Shown: positions 53,941-63,425, counted from the first letter of the stretch. The stretch is 64,000 nt of DNA from Neobacillus soli NBRC 102451 (GCF_001591665.1 NZ_BCVI01000021.1:124001-188000); one strand, 5' to 3'. Translations and numbers: made by a program. Notes: generated from the sequence alone by a model not told the origin.

Positions 53941-54043
53941 CTCGCACATTTTTAAAGGCCTTCGCCTGTCCTATCTAAAAAATTTATCTCTCCACAGTAG
54001 GAAGTGTTATGATATTTACAGGATTTACGAATAGGGGGAGACC

Positions 54044-55330
54044 ATGACTAAGTTAAAAGTAATATTATTCGTATTGCTCTTTTCGTTTACGACAATGATA
54101 ACGGCATGTGTTTCAGAAAAGAAAGTTCCAAATGATAAATTACCACCCAAGAAAAGTGAATTACACCAGAAAGAAATCAACCCTCTTTTCAAAAAACTCG
54201 CTGAAATTAAGGGAAAAGCGGAAGATGGGATGGTTTTAGAAAGTCCTTTTAGTGCAAACGAAAGTACGATGAAACAAGTGAAACTCGAGTGGGGAGAACC
54301 TGACAAAGTTGACCAAGCGGGTTCCGGTTACTACGCGACCTATAATAAGAAGAATGTTGCACTAGGGTATACCGAGGCTGGGGAGATCTTTGATGTGCGT
54401 TCCTATGCAACGGACCTGAACCAGATCACCTACAAGCAGATTGAAAAAGCACTTGGCCAGCCAACTGAAACAAGAGAAAGTAACAATGAAGCAATTTATG
54501 TCTACAAATTAAACGAAAAAATAGAGTTGAAATTTATCATTCCGAATGCGCAAAAAGGTGTTGACCACATTTCTGTTTTTAACCCAGTACGTGCAATAAC
54601 CAAAAGTGCAAGAAATGATTATTTCCTTGATATAAAAGGGAGTTCAAATCAGTTAAGCGCAAAAGCATGGAATAGTATGCAAAATTGGCGGAAGCAAATT
54701 GTTTTATTTTCAAAAGGGCAGGAAAATGTCTATGTAAACGGTCCTAATCAGAGGAAAGTTGCCTTGACCTTTGATGATGGCCCGGATGGAACGGTGACGA
54801 CGGCAATTATTGACATTTTAGACGAATACAAGGTAAAAGGAAATTTCTTCTTTATCGGCAGCAAAGTGATGGCCCACCCGGAGGTTGCAAAGAACGCCTA
54901 TAATAAAGGGAATTTGGTCCTAAGCCATAGCTATAACCATGTAGAATTAACGAAACTCGGAAAAACAGCGGTTAAAAAGGAAATAGATCAGGCAGGGAAA
55001 GCGATTAAATCGGTCATTGGAAAAGAACCGGCAATTCTCCGTCCGCCGTATGGTGATGCCAATGAACAGACAGCGGCTATTTCCCGTGAAGAGGGATATT
55101 CACTAGTCCTCTGGTCAATAGATACTCTGGATTGGTCACAAAAAGACGCCAATAATATTGTCAAAAATGTGATAGAGAATGTTCGAAATGGCGATATCAT
55201 CCTCATGCATTCCGATTCTGATAAAACCGAAACCCAAAAAGCACTGCCGCTCATCATTGAAGCACTCCAAGAAAAAAACATTGAAATAGTCGACTTAGAA
55301 ACACTACTGGGTGTGAAGGCATATAAATAG
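54044..55330 (+). CDS. Lipoprotein with DUF4309-like domain fused to polysaccharide deacetylase
   Basis: 428 residues. Signal peptide with lipobox ITAC (Cys22), then a region ~60-180 resembling DUF4309/YjgB (SPFSANESTMKQVKLEWGEP; VRSYATDLNQITYKQIEKALGQPTETR), then a NodB deacetylase domain (~240-425): LTFDDGPDG with the Asp pair, LSHSYNH metal His motif, LRPPYGDANEQT, LWSIDTLDW and ILMHSDSDK. Likely cleaves acetyl groups from peptidoglycan or another surface glycan outside the membrane. ATG 54044 after GGGGGAG. The second deacetylase at 56749 lacks this extra domain. Confidence 0.87.
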   Translation: MTKLKVILFVLLFSFTTMITACVSEKKVPNDKLPPKKSELHQKEINPLFKKLAEIKGKAEDGMVLESPFSANESTMKQVKLEWGEPDKVDQAGSGYYATYNKKNVALGYTEAGEIFDVRSYATDLNQITYKQIEKALGQPTETRESNNEAIYVYKLNEKIELKFIIPNAQKGVDHISVFNPVRAITKSARNDYFLDIKGSSNQLSAKAWNSMQNWRKQIVLFSKGQENVYVNGPNQRKVALTFDDGPDGTVTTAIIDILDEYKVKGNFFFIGSKVMAHPEVAKNAYNKGNLVLSHSYNHVELTKLGKTAVKKEIDQAGKAIKSVIGKEPAILRPPYGDANEQTAAISREEGYSLVLWSIDTLDWSQKDANNIVKNVIENVRNGDIILMHSDSDKTETQKALPLIIEALQEKNIEIVDLETLLGVKAYK

Positions 55331-55342
55331 GTGTCAGGCACC
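55330..55342 (+). repeat. GGTGTCAGGCACC palindrome
   Basis: Exact 13-base near-palindrome starting on the last base of the preceding stop codon. The inverse copy is at 55752-55764. Confidence 0.75.
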
Positions 55343-55409
55343 ACCCTTTTTACCTTATAGGCGATATACGAATTTGTACTATATTTTCAAATGTTAATTG
55401 GAAACGAAG

Positions 55410-56051
55410 TCACAAGGAAAGGGAAACAATCCAAGTATGTAACAGGGAAAGGAAAGAAAGGAAACCTATACTGACTCCTATGGATAAAGCGCACTTTAAA
55501 AAGATATTTCGAACGGCGGAAAACAAAAAGGATGTACATAAGCCGAACCATACAATGACGAGAAGGATTATCAAGCTATCAAGAAAATAATATGGGAGCA
55601 CACCATAATAGACTAAAATCGCAAGCATGCTACTAAGTAGCAGCGGCGCAAACAAATCCTTCCGATTCTTTACCACAGGCTCACTCTCGCTTTCAAGGGC
55701 CCGGGCCGAAAGCAATGGATAAAGAAAGTAAGGCAGCGCAAAACCGAAACTGGTGCCTGACACCAATCTTCGAATATTAGTGCTTTCAAATAAATGCAAA
55801 TAGGAACCTAGTCCGTCAATCATCATTGGCACTAGAAATAATAGAAGAAAAAGGCTTGTTTTTATAGAAGGAATAGTAATTTTCGTCTTTCGTTTGAATA
55901 GGTGTAAATAAACAAGCGTTGAGAAAATCCCGATATAAATACCTGTATCGCGGGCACAAACGGAAAGTGTTTCCCCTGAGACATGGAGTGAACGTGCTTC
56001 TAATTGGTGGCAGATCGCCCGCCCGAAGAAATGCAATATTTCCTGTATCAA
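55410..56051 (-). CDS. DUF2085 membrane protein
   Basis: 213 residues with about five to six membrane segments. The DUF2085 signature is at the N-terminus: GRAICHQLEARSLHVSGETLSVCARDTGIYIG, with paired Cys/His. Role unknown. Start TTG at 56051 after AGGAGTGA. The codons for LVSGTS contain a full copy of the GGTGTCAGGCACC motif (55752-55764), so the motif has been absorbed into coding sequence. A minus-strand terminator of the next gene lies just upstream. Confidence 0.8.
   Translation of the reverse strand: MIQEILHFFGRAICHQLEARSLHVSGETLSVCARDTGIYIGIFSTLVYLHLFKRKTKITIPSIKTSLFLLLFLVPMMIDGLGSYLHLFESTNIRRLVSGTSFGFALPYFLYPLLSARALESESEPVVKNRKDLFAPLLLSSMLAILVYYGVLPYYFLDSLIILLVIVWFGLCTSFLFSAVRNIFLKCALSIGVSIGFLSFLSLLHTWIVSLSL
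55752..55764 (-). repeat. GGTGTCAGGCACC motif inside the DUF2085 gene
   Basis: Reads GGTGCCTGACACC on the plus strand. It contributes codons for part of RLVSGTSFG in the membrane protein. Confidence 0.75.
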
Positions 56052-56070
56052 CCGTCATCACTCCTATTAG

Positions 56071-56106
56071 AAAAAACCCAATTCGCACCGAGCTGAATTG
56101 GGTTTC
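56071..56106 (-). terminator. Minus-strand terminator upstream of the DUF2085 gene
   Basis: On the minus strand AAACCCAATTC pairs with GAATTGGGTT, followed by a T run. It closes the small gene at 56164-56400. Confidence 0.85.
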
Positions 56107-56163
56107 TTTCTGATTCTAAGTAATTTTTTTGGGGGGCTTAAAATCCAAAGTCTGTTTTTCTAG

Positions 56164-56400
56164 TTAATATCCTGTCATAAATGCAGGAGCAAGCGAAAGG
56201 GCAGAGGCGGCGAACCAACAGATACAGCTTAATACCGTAACGACAATCGCAATAATTAAACAGTTTTTGCCGACTGTCTTTTTTTCAGGGTCTTGATCAT
56301 TCATCCAAATAATCCCTAATATAATTCCGACGATGGGAATAAGTATCGATAAGATGTAAAAAAGTGCTTTTTGCCCTCCTGACACAAAATTCACCTCCAT
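56164..56400 (-). CDS. Small two-span membrane protein
   Basis: 78 residues with two hydrophobic helices (ALFYILSILIPIVGIILGII and CLIIAIVVTVLSCICWFAAS) linked by a charged loop DQDPEKKTVGKN. I do not recognise a named family. Start ATG 56400. Followed by its own terminator. Confidence 0.6.
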   Translation of the reverse strand: MEVNFVSGGQKALFYILSILIPIVGIILGIIWMNDQDPEKKTVGKNCLIIAIVVTVLSCICWFAASALSLAPAFMTGY

Positions 56401-56748
56401 TAATCAAAAAAGCCGTAGGAAATCTGTCTTGAAAGGAAAATCTCGTACAATGATATCTATGTCAATCCATCATAAAATTTGCCTGTCTATCCTTTTGAAA
56501 TTCCTGATTTTATTTTTGCCTTTTTTCTCCCCATTCAGGGTATTATTGGTATAATGGACTGGTGAAATGTTTCACTTCCTTACTGTCGGGTAATTAAGCT
56601 TTAAGCTAAATACATTGTCGAATTTTCTATTAATTTCAGTTTTCTTTAATAGAATTGTAATAATTTTAATAGATTAGAAACATTTCTGGCGAAATTTCGT
56701 CTATAATGGAGAAAGAAAATCAAAAAACCAACAAAGAGGGAATGATCA
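56401..56748 (+). other. Gene-free promoter region
   Basis: 348 AT-rich bases between divergent genes. A TATAAT at 56702-56707 lies 41 bases before the deacetylase start with no clear -35 partner. No hairpin, repeat or ORF of note. Confidence 0.5.
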
Positions 56749-57759
56749 ATGGGGAAACTGAAGAGCGGATGGACGAAAGGGACATTAATTGTCATTATTG
56801 CGGTTGGGTTCTTATTTGCAGGGGTATTTGTGAGTAATTATTTTAAGGCCAAAGCAGTAAGCGGACCTGGTAATCACCATAAAAATGAACTTACGAAAAA
56901 TCCAAGCTCTGGAACAATTGTACGGGATAAAAAGGATTTAAGGCTCGAAAAGGAAAGGATTCAAAAGCAGCAGGAAAAAGCTATGTTTTGGAGAAATAAG
57001 CAAGAACGAGAGACTAATAGTGTGCCAGAAACTACTACTGATACTGCCGAGGCACAACCTCCCGCAAAGGAAAAGGGTACACCACAACAACAAAAAAAGG
57101 ATCACAATACAGAAAAGCCTGTGAAAAATAATACCCAACCGGGAAATAGCTCTAAGAAAACAGTCTATTTAACATTTGATGATGGTCCTGCACCCTTTTC
57201 TGGTGATATTATCGCGCTTCTTGAAAAACATCATTTTAAAGGAACATTTTTTTTGATTGACGAGAATATTCGCAGATTTCCTGATTCGGTAAAATTGATG
57301 GTTGAAAAAGGGGAGACGGTTGGTCTTCATAGCGTCACACATGATGTGAGAAAGTTTTATGCATCAGCCCATTCAGTTATCGCTGAATTAACCCAAAATC
57401 GTAATACTTTAAAAGAAATATCCGGTATCGATTCGTATATAATGAGAACACCATATGGCAGCGTCCCAAAAATGACTGTTGAATATCGAAAAGCTGTTGA
57501 TGATAATGGGTATTTAATGTGGGATTGGAATATTGACAGTAAGGATTGGGATTATAAAGATGCAAGGTATGTCCATAGTGTGATTGAGCAATTAAAAGGA
57601 ATGGCTAACCATAACGGCCCGATCGTCATCCTTTTACATGAGAGAAAGGAAACACTTGCACATCTGCCGCAGTTGCTTGATTATTTAAGTAAACATGGCT
57701 ATGAATGTAAAGCAATTGATAGCACAATGACCCCCTACCAATTTAAAGTTAGAAGTTAA
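56749..57759 (+). CDS. Membrane-anchored polysaccharide deacetylase
   Basis: 336 residues. One N-terminal membrane helix (TLIVIIAVGFLFAGVFVS), a long charged Gln/Lys/Pro linker (~35-135), then a NodB domain: VYLTFDDGPAPF, FLIDENIRRF, GLHSVTHD, RTPYGSVPK, WDWNIDSKDW and ILLHERKET. Closest in style to peptidoglycan GlcNAc deacetylases (PgdA type), giving lysozyme resistance. ATG 56749 after AGAGGGAAT. Confidence 0.87.
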   Translation: MGKLKSGWTKGTLIVIIAVGFLFAGVFVSNYFKAKAVSGPGNHHKNELTKNPSSGTIVRDKKDLRLEKERIQKQQEKAMFWRNKQERETNSVPETTTDTAEAQPPAKEKGTPQQQKKDHNTEKPVKNNTQPGNSSKKTVYLTFDDGPAPFSGDIIALLEKHHFKGTFFLIDENIRRFPDSVKLMVEKGETVGLHSVTHDVRKFYASAHSVIAELTQNRNTLKEISGIDSYIMRTPYGSVPKMTVEYRKAVDDNGYLMWDWNIDSKDWDYKDARYVHSVIEQLKGMANHNGPIVILLHERKETLAHLPQLLDYLSKHGYECKAIDSTMTPYQFKVRS

Positions 57760-57860
57760 TCAAGAAGGACATAATACCTGCAACTTTGTTATACTAAATA
57801 TGTTGTTAAAAAACTTTTCATGTATTTTATTTTAAAAATAATGGGGTTCGATAATTACCT

Positions 57861-58862
57861 ATGATAAATAAACTAATCCAAAGCAGCAGTTTCAAGAGAA
57901 TTTTCATTTTTGCTCTGATTGCCATTTTAATTTATGCAATGAAAAGTATGATTAATTTAATTTTACTTACGTTTATTTTTACCTTTTTAATGGATCGGTT
58001 AGTCCAGTTCCTTGAAAAGAAAATCCCGTTTAATCGAAAATTGATTGTCATTATATCGTATGCATGTATTGTCGGCCTGCTATCATATAGTCTGGTCATG
58101 TACCTGCCAATGATTGCCGGCGAAATTACTGCATTAATTAAACAACTGACCGCTTTTTATACAACCCAGCATGATAATATTGTCTTGAATTATATCGTGA
58201 GCCGGATTGAACAAATTCAAATTTCCAGCTATTTAGAACAGGGCTTTACCTTCATAGTCAAGTATTTTACGGATATTAGTAAAATTGGATTGCAAATATT
58301 ATTGTCCCTTTTGATGAGTTTATTCTTCTTGTTGGAAAAACCACGATTGATTGAGTTTACAAAGAAATTTAGAACAAGTAAAATTTCCTTTATTTATGTG
58401 GAAATTGAATTTTTTGCTCATAAATTTGTTACTACGTTTGGTAAAGTGATTGAAGCCCAATTAATCATTGCTGTAGTGAACTGTATTCTAACGACCATTT
58501 CTTTATGGCTGCTAGATTTCCCTCAGCTTGGCGGGTTGTCGATTATGATTTTCCTTTTAGGGCTTATTCCTGTTGCCGGTGTGATTATTTCGATGATTCC
58601 GCTGGCGATTATCGCCTACAGTATCGGCGGTTTGATAAAAGTCCTTTATGTTGGTATCGCGATCATGATTATTCATGGCATTGAAGCCTATATATTAAAT
58701 CCAAATTTAATGAGTTCAAAAACAAATCTTCCTGTTTTCTATACATTCATCGTGTTGATTTTCTCAGAGCATTTTTTTGGAATTTGGGGTCTAATTATTG
58801 GTATTCCCGTATTCGTTTTCCTCTTAGATGTTTTAGAAGTGACCGAAAATAAAAAAGTTTAA
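57861..58862 (+). CDS. AI-2E family transporter
   Basis: 333 residues, eight hydrophobic segments, with the family topology of a central soluble helix bundle and C-terminal FLLGLIPVAGVIISMIPLAI and FIVLIFSEHFFGIWGLIIGIP. Members transport autoinducer-2, Na+ or other small solutes; the substrate is not predictable here. ATG 57861 with a weak RBS. Followed by a terminator. Confidence 0.82.
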   Translation: MINKLIQSSSFKRIFIFALIAILIYAMKSMINLILLTFIFTFLMDRLVQFLEKKIPFNRKLIVIISYACIVGLLSYSLVMYLPMIAGEITALIKQLTAFYTTQHDNIVLNYIVSRIEQIQISSYLEQGFTFIVKYFTDISKIGLQILLSLLMSLFFLLEKPRLIEFTKKFRTSKISFIYVEIEFFAHKFVTTFGKVIEAQLIIAVVNCILTTISLWLLDFPQLGGLSIMIFLLGLIPVAGVIISMIPLAIIAYSIGGLIKVLYVGIAIMIIHGIEAYILNPNLMSSKTNLPVFYTFIVLIFSEHFFGIWGLIIGIPVFVFLLDVLEVTENKKV

Positions 58863-58866
58863 GAAT

Positions 58867-58891
58867 AAAGGCCCTTCTACTGGGCTTTTTT
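58867..58891 (+). terminator. Terminator after the AI-2E transporter
   Basis: AAGGCCC pairs with GGGCTT (one G bulged) around TTCTACT, followed by T. Confidence 0.78.
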
Positions 58892-58949
58892 ATTTGCGCT
58901 AAAATCTGTTAAGCTAATTGTAGTGATTACTAGAAGGAGGAATTTTGTT

Positions 58950-59183
58950 ATGAGCGAATGCAAGCTTGATCATTCACAGGAAGATGTAAAAAGTAAATAT
59001 GAATCCCAGGCGGAGTTTTTACCGGAAGAGATGAAGCCTTTGTTTAATCAGTTTTTTGCAAAGGAACATACACAGGACTTATTAAATGAAGTGTTTCATT
59101 TGTTGAAAAAGTATGATTTGGCATCCGAAGAAGAGAAAAGTGAACGAACGAACCGGTTATATCTGGTACTGAAAAACGTTTAA
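58950..59183 (+). CDS. Small acidic protein of unknown function
   Basis: 77 residues, all soluble and mostly helical (EFLPEEMKPLFNQFFAKEHT, then QDLLNEVFHLLKKYDLA), charged and without membrane segment or known motif. ATG 58950 after AGAAGGAGG, a strong RBS that supports the shorter start over the upstream ATG 58923. Followed by a terminator. Confidence 0.6.
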   Translation: MSECKLDHSQEDVKSKYESQAEFLPEEMKPLFNQFFAKEHTQDLLNEVFHLLKKYDLASEEEKSERTNRLYLVLKNV

Positions 59184-59190
59184 TAAGTAG

Positions 59191-59222
59191 GAGGGCCCCC
59201 TCGTTTCAAAGGGGGGTTTTTC
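59191..59222 (+). terminator. Terminator before the second CDF transporter
   Basis: CCCCCT (59196-59201) pairs with AGGGGG (59210-59215), followed by six T. Confidence 0.85.
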
Positions 59223-59336
59223 TATTTTTGAAAAAATCGTCTTAGTTATGCTCCTTAATAAAAGTAACTTTTCATGAAATATGTTATTTTGGAAAATAGT
59301 AATGGTAGTCACATTTATCAAAGAAAAGAGGATACG

Positions 59337-60317
59337 ATGGGAGAACTTTTTCAATTATTAAAACGCGGAAATAAATCGGCGATGCTTGCCGCTATTGTTA
59401 ATACGATTATTTCGATTATTAAAGGTGCGGCGTTTATGTTTACAGGCAATGTCGCGATGTTTGCTGAGACGATGCACAGTCTCGGGGATGCTGCCAATCA
59501 GTTTTTTGTATTTATTGGTTCTGCTTTAAGTAAAAAAGCACCGACGGAAAAATTTCCGAATGGGTTTGGCCGGTTGGTAAATCTTGTCCTGTTAGGGGCC
59601 GTGCTAATCGTTGGAATTATGGCATTTGAAACCATTAAAGAAGGTTTCCATCACGTTGTCCATCCAACGAAGTCTGGCGGTTTTATGATTAATATTGTCG
59701 TTTTAGCGGTGTCAACAGTGCTTGAAACCTTTGTCTTGTTTAAAGCGATGAGGGAAATTTTACATGATTTAGAAATTGAGGCAAGCGGCCTAAATGTGTT
59801 TATGGAGAGTTTTGCCAACTTAGGCAAAGCTAAACCGGCAACAAAGCTTGTGTTCATGGAAGACCTTGTGGCCGCGATGGGCGGGTTGTTAGCAATCATC
59901 TCCGTTATCATCGCCCACTTCACAAATTTCCATCAGGTTGAAGGAATTGCCTCGATTCTGATTGGGGCGATGATGTTCTTTGTAGTTGGCAAGGTCTTTT
60001 TAGACAATGCGGCTGGTGTGATTGGGCAGGCAGATGAAGAAATGGAAAATAAAATTGGTACGCTTGTGATGGCTGATCCCGATGTAAAAGATATACAGGG
60101 AATAACGGTGATTAAAGAGGGAGAAGACCTGCACGTTGAACTGGAAATTGAGGTAGACCCAAAATTAACCGTAGCTGCGGCTGACGATATTAAAGACCGG
60201 TTAGCTGAAAAAATTCTGGCAGAAAAAGGCGTCGTTGATGTCACAATCGAGTTTGACGAAGAAGATGAGGTCATGACTTGGCAGCCGCGCAGTGAATCAG
60301 ATGCTGATAGAAAATAA
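59337..60317 (+). CDS. Cation diffusion facilitator family protein
   Basis: 326 residues. Transport-site helix MFAETMHSLGDAANQ, a His-rich loop GFHHVVHPTKSGG, and a C-terminal cytosolic domain with DPKLTVAAADDIKDRLAEKI. More divergent than CzcD at 8802; it lacks a His-rich N-terminus and has an extra DLEIEASGLNVFMES insertion. Metal preference unknown. ATG 59337 after AAGAGGAT; the longer upstream frame begins inside the terminator region. Confidence 0.82.
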   Translation: MGELFQLLKRGNKSAMLAAIVNTIISIIKGAAFMFTGNVAMFAETMHSLGDAANQFFVFIGSALSKKAPTEKFPNGFGRLVNLVLLGAVLIVGIMAFETIKEGFHHVVHPTKSGGFMINIVVLAVSTVLETFVLFKAMREILHDLEIEASGLNVFMESFANLGKAKPATKLVFMEDLVAAMGGLLAIISVIIAHFTNFHQVEGIASILIGAMMFFVVGKVFLDNAAGVIGQADEEMENKIGTLVMADPDVKDIQGITVIKEGEDLHVELEIEVDPKLTVAAADDIKDRLAEKILAEKGVVDVTIEFDEEDEVMTWQPRSESDADRK

Positions 60318-60431
60318 ATTTGCATGCACGCCATAACCTAAAGAAGATTAGTGAATGTGTTAACCGAGCGAATAAAACAGCCAGTCAATTGGAAATCTAC
60401 TCTTAAAATATTTTTTTAGGGGGCATCCATA

Positions 60432-61430
60432 ATGGTTGAACACAAAATAAGGTTGACCAGTTCAGAAATTGGCGGATTGTGGGCTACCTATTTACAGGAG
60501 AGCATGGCTGTATGTTTGCTTACCTATTTTCTCCATCACAATCAAGATGAAGAGATAAAGAAAATCCTGCAACAAGCATATGAAATTTCCGAAGGACATG
60601 TCCAGAAAATTGCTGCCATATTTAAAGATGAAGGCATCCCGCTGCCGATTGGATTTTCAGAAAAGGATCTTGATTTAGCTGCCCCGCCCTTATTTTATGA
60701 TCCGTTTGGCTTAAGCTTTGTCTATTCCATGAGCCGCATGGGGATGATTAATACAAGTTTTATTACAGTGAATATTGCCAGAAAAGACGTACTGGATTTT
60801 TTTGTGACGATGGTTCAACAAACATCGATATTATATCAGGAATCCACCTTGCTTTTGCTTTCGAAGGGAATTTATGACCGGGCACCGATGATTCCCTATC
60901 CGAAGGAAGAAGAATATATAGAAAAACTATCCTATCTAAGCGGATTCGGAAAAAAAAGACCGATTAATGTGGCGGAAATAACGGAACTCTTTTTTAATAC
61001 AGAACGGAATTATTTTTCAATCCTGCTTTGCATGGGTTTAATGCAGGTGGTAAAGGACAAGGAAATTCATAATTATATTGAGGAAGGGAAGAAAATATCG
61101 GAAAAGCAGATTAGAACCTTCAATGATATCCTGATGAGGGAAGAACTGCTTGGGAATATTTCAACAACCTTGGAAGTGACAGATTCGACTGTTTCTCCTT
61201 TCTCCGATAGGCTAGTGGTCATGCTTTTCCATTCCTTGAACACGATAGATATCACGCTTATTGGTCATGCGTTGTCATTGTCTATGAGAACAGACTTAGC
61301 TGCCTATTATCAAAAGTACATAGTAGATATTCTAGTTTACTCTGCAAAGGGTTTTGATCTGTTGGTCGACCGCGGCTGGGCCCAGTTACCACCGCATGCA
61401 CCAGACCGAAGGGATCTACAAAAATTGTAA
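60432..61430 (+). CDS. DUF3231 protein
   Basis: 332 residues, two similar halves of helical bundle (LTSSEIGGLWATYLQESMAV ~7-26, then NVAEITELFFNTERNYFSIL ~180-200), as usual for the Bacillus DUF3231 family, with no catalytic motif. Spore-associated in some species (family knowledge, weak). ATG 60432 after AGGGGGC. Perfect terminator follows. Confidence 0.78.
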   Translation: MVEHKIRLTSSEIGGLWATYLQESMAVCLLTYFLHHNQDEEIKKILQQAYEISEGHVQKIAAIFKDEGIPLPIGFSEKDLDLAAPPLFYDPFGLSFVYSMSRMGMINTSFITVNIARKDVLDFFVTMVQQTSILYQESTLLLLSKGIYDRAPMIPYPKEEEYIEKLSYLSGFGKKRPINVAEITELFFNTERNYFSILLCMGLMQVVKDKEIHNYIEEGKKISEKQIRTFNDILMREELLGNISTTLEVTDSTVSPFSDRLVVMLFHSLNTIDITLIGHALSLSMRTDLAAYYQKYIVDILVYSAKGFDLLVDRGWAQLPPHAPDRRDLQKL

Positions 61431-61458
61431 AGGTTCGCGAAAATCGCGAACCTTTTTT
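61429..61458 (+). terminator. Terminator of the DUF3231 gene
   Basis: AAAGGTTCGCGA pairs perfectly with TCGCGAACCTTT around AAA, extending into T. Confidence 0.95.
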
Positions 61459-61521
61459 CTGCGTTGGAAAGGCGCTTCCGCTTTTCTCATAAGGAAAGTA
61501 TATAATTTTCGACTTTGAGAA

Positions 61522-61670
61522 TTGTCTAGCTCCAGCGCCCTAGCGGCTAGTGTCCTTCGCTCTCCGCCCTACGATAAGTCAACATCGAATCGCTCCGCTC
61601 TCCGTGTTTCCTTTATCTCAGTTGGAGTGCTCCAGGCCATACGCCGCTGACCAGGGCGCTTTCGCTTTTC
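61522..61670 (+). repeat. Dispersed ~145-bp element, copy 2
   Basis: Same order of blocks as the copy at 30239-30383: TTGTCTAGCTCCAGCG, CTACGATAAGTCAACATCG, GTGTTTCCTTTATCTCAGT and CGCTTTCGCTTTTCTC. A loose 3' fragment, GGCGCTTCCGCTTTTCTCAT, also precedes it at 61471-61490. The element ends at the stop codon of the thioesterase gene. Confidence 0.9.
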
Positions 61671-62183
61671 TCATTCCCAAGGTTTATGTGTAGTAAAGAC
61701 TCCTGCCAGTTCTTTGCTGCTTTTTCTATGCTCTTTCCGCTTTTCTGCTCGTTCTTTTCCTGTTTCATAAAGCTTTTTCTCTTCTTCCGTTTCGGGGACT
61801 ATCCCTGGAACCTTTGTCGGCTTGCCAGAGTCATCCAAGGCAACGAACGTTAAAAAAGCTGTCACAGCAATTTTTCGATCACCGGAAATAAGATTCTCGG
61901 CTATCACTTTAACGAAGATTTCCATTGAAGAGTTTCCGGTCGATGTCACAAAGGTTTCAATGCAAACGGAATCCTTCGGTGTTATCGGACTAAGGAAATC
62001 GACGGAATCAATCGAAGCCGTCACGCATTCCGCTCTGGAATGTCTTGTCGCCGAAATGGAGGCTACCATATCGATATCACTAATTAACTTTCCGCCGAAC
62101 AAGGTATTATGGTTATTTACATCATTAGGAAAAATTCTGCTTGTTCTTACTACTCTGGTTTCATTGCACGTTTTTGTTTCCAC
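61671..62183 (-). CDS. Acyl-CoA thioesterase (hotdog fold)
   Basis: 170 residues similar in length to B. subtilis YkhA. Active-site region NDVNNHNTLFGGKLISDIDM with the catalytic Asn/Asp of the hotdog family, and a conserved FLTFVALDDSGKPTKVPGI strand. Hydrolyses acyl-CoA esters; chain preference unknown. GTG 62183 after GGAGGGA. Lys/Glu-rich C-terminal tail. Confidence 0.85.
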   Translation of the reverse strand: METKTCNETRVVRTSRIFPNDVNNHNTLFGGKLISDIDMVASISATRHSRAECVTASIDSVDFLSPITPKDSVCIETFVTSTGNSSMEIFVKVIAENLISGDRKIAVTAFLTFVALDDSGKPTKVPGIVPETEEEKKLYETGKERAEKRKEHRKSSKELAGVFTTHKPWE

Positions 62184-62348
62184 CTATTATCCCTCCAAAA
62201 ATTCAACAATTCATTTTAACGTTTGCCAATATGTAATGCAATAAACGAAAAAGTTTCCTTTCATGCATGAAATTGGAGTAACCCATTGTTTAATCATACA
62301 TAATAAACAGATGAATAGACAATTGGATAGAGGAAGATGTGATTTGGC

Positions 62349-63425
62349 GTGAAATGGAGAGCTTATCAATGGTTAGTAGTGCTTGCTTCTATTTTCATCG
62401 GTACGGCAGGCTGTCAAAGTAATCGTAACATCCTCAAACCGAAACATGTTGTTTCTGCCCACTATGAAGGGAATCAGAAAGGATACAGTACGCATGAAAA
62501 GATAAGAAACTATTTACTCTCTCATCATGTAAACGGCAGTATAGCAGTTGTAAAGCAGAATGAAATAATTTTTCAAGAGGGCATCGGGTTTGCCAATAGA
62601 AAACAGCGAATCACAAACCAGTCTTCAACAGCCCATCCGATTGCTTCGATTACGAAGTTGATCGTTGCGACAGGTATCATGCAACTCCAGGATCAAGGGA
62701 AATTAACCATTCAAGATTCTTTGTCGACCTATATTCCCGGCTTTCCAAATGGGAAGAACATCAAATTGATTCATTTACTAAACCACACCTCCGGGATCCA
62801 AACTCCCCGGTGGCATTTAAGTGGGAAGAAACCAATAGAAATCGTCAAGAAAATTAAACGGAAATCGATAGGGTTTCCTGCAGGTACACAATGGGATTAT
62901 AATGATATCAATTATTTGCTACTTGGCCACATTGTTGAAATAGTATCCGGGGTGCCGCTCCATGATTACATAAAGAAGCATATATTTAACAAGGCCTCGA
63001 TGGGACATTCAGGTTTTATTACGGATGAGAAGGCCGTGTTTTCTAAAGGTTATGTAAAGATTGGAGACCAATTGCTGCCGGCCAAGCAATTGAACACTGA
63101 TTCGCTGTTTGGATGCGGGGATATTTATTCGACGGTCCATGATTTATGCCTCTTTGATGAAGCATTAATGAGCGGAAAGCTTGTTTCTAACCAAAGTTTA
63201 AAGGAGATGCTGACGCCGGGACCGAAATCAACCTATGGGTTAGGACTTTATGTTTCAGATGGCTTGGTTTATAGCAGGGGTGTTGTCGGTGGCTGGGAAT
63301 CGCTCCATGTTTATTTTAAAAATAAAACGGCCATCGCCATCCTTTTGAATGTGCGTGACAAAGGGATTGACATCCATCAAGTATCCATGGATGTTTATCA
63401 GATGCTGAATGAAAAGCATTTATGA
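62349..63425 (+). CDS. Beta-lactamase-fold serine hydrolase, lipoprotein
   Basis: 358 residues. Signal peptide with lipobox GTAGC (Cys22), then a class C/DD-peptidase fold: SxxK at Ser100-Ile-Thr-Lys103 (PIASITKL), YND at ~184 in place of YxN (WDYNDINYLLLG), and GGW near 317 instead of KTG. Likely a PBP4*/FmtA-like esterase or carboxypeptidase of the cell envelope rather than an antibiotic beta-lactamase. GTG 62349 start. Confidence 0.85.
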   Translation: MKWRAYQWLVVLASIFIGTAGCQSNRNILKPKHVVSAHYEGNQKGYSTHEKIRNYLLSHHVNGSIAVVKQNEIIFQEGIGFANRKQRITNQSSTAHPIASITKLIVATGIMQLQDQGKLTIQDSLSTYIPGFPNGKNIKLIHLLNHTSGIQTPRWHLSGKKPIEIVKKIKRKSIGFPAGTQWDYNDINYLLLGHIVEIVSGVPLHDYIKKHIFNKASMGHSGFITDEKAVFSKGYVKIGDQLLPAKQLNTDSLFGCGDIYSTVHDLCLFDEALMSGKLVSNQSLKEMLTPGPKSTYGLGLYVSDGLVYSRGVVGGWESLHVYFKNKTAIAILLNVRDKGIDIHQVSMDVYQMLNEKHL

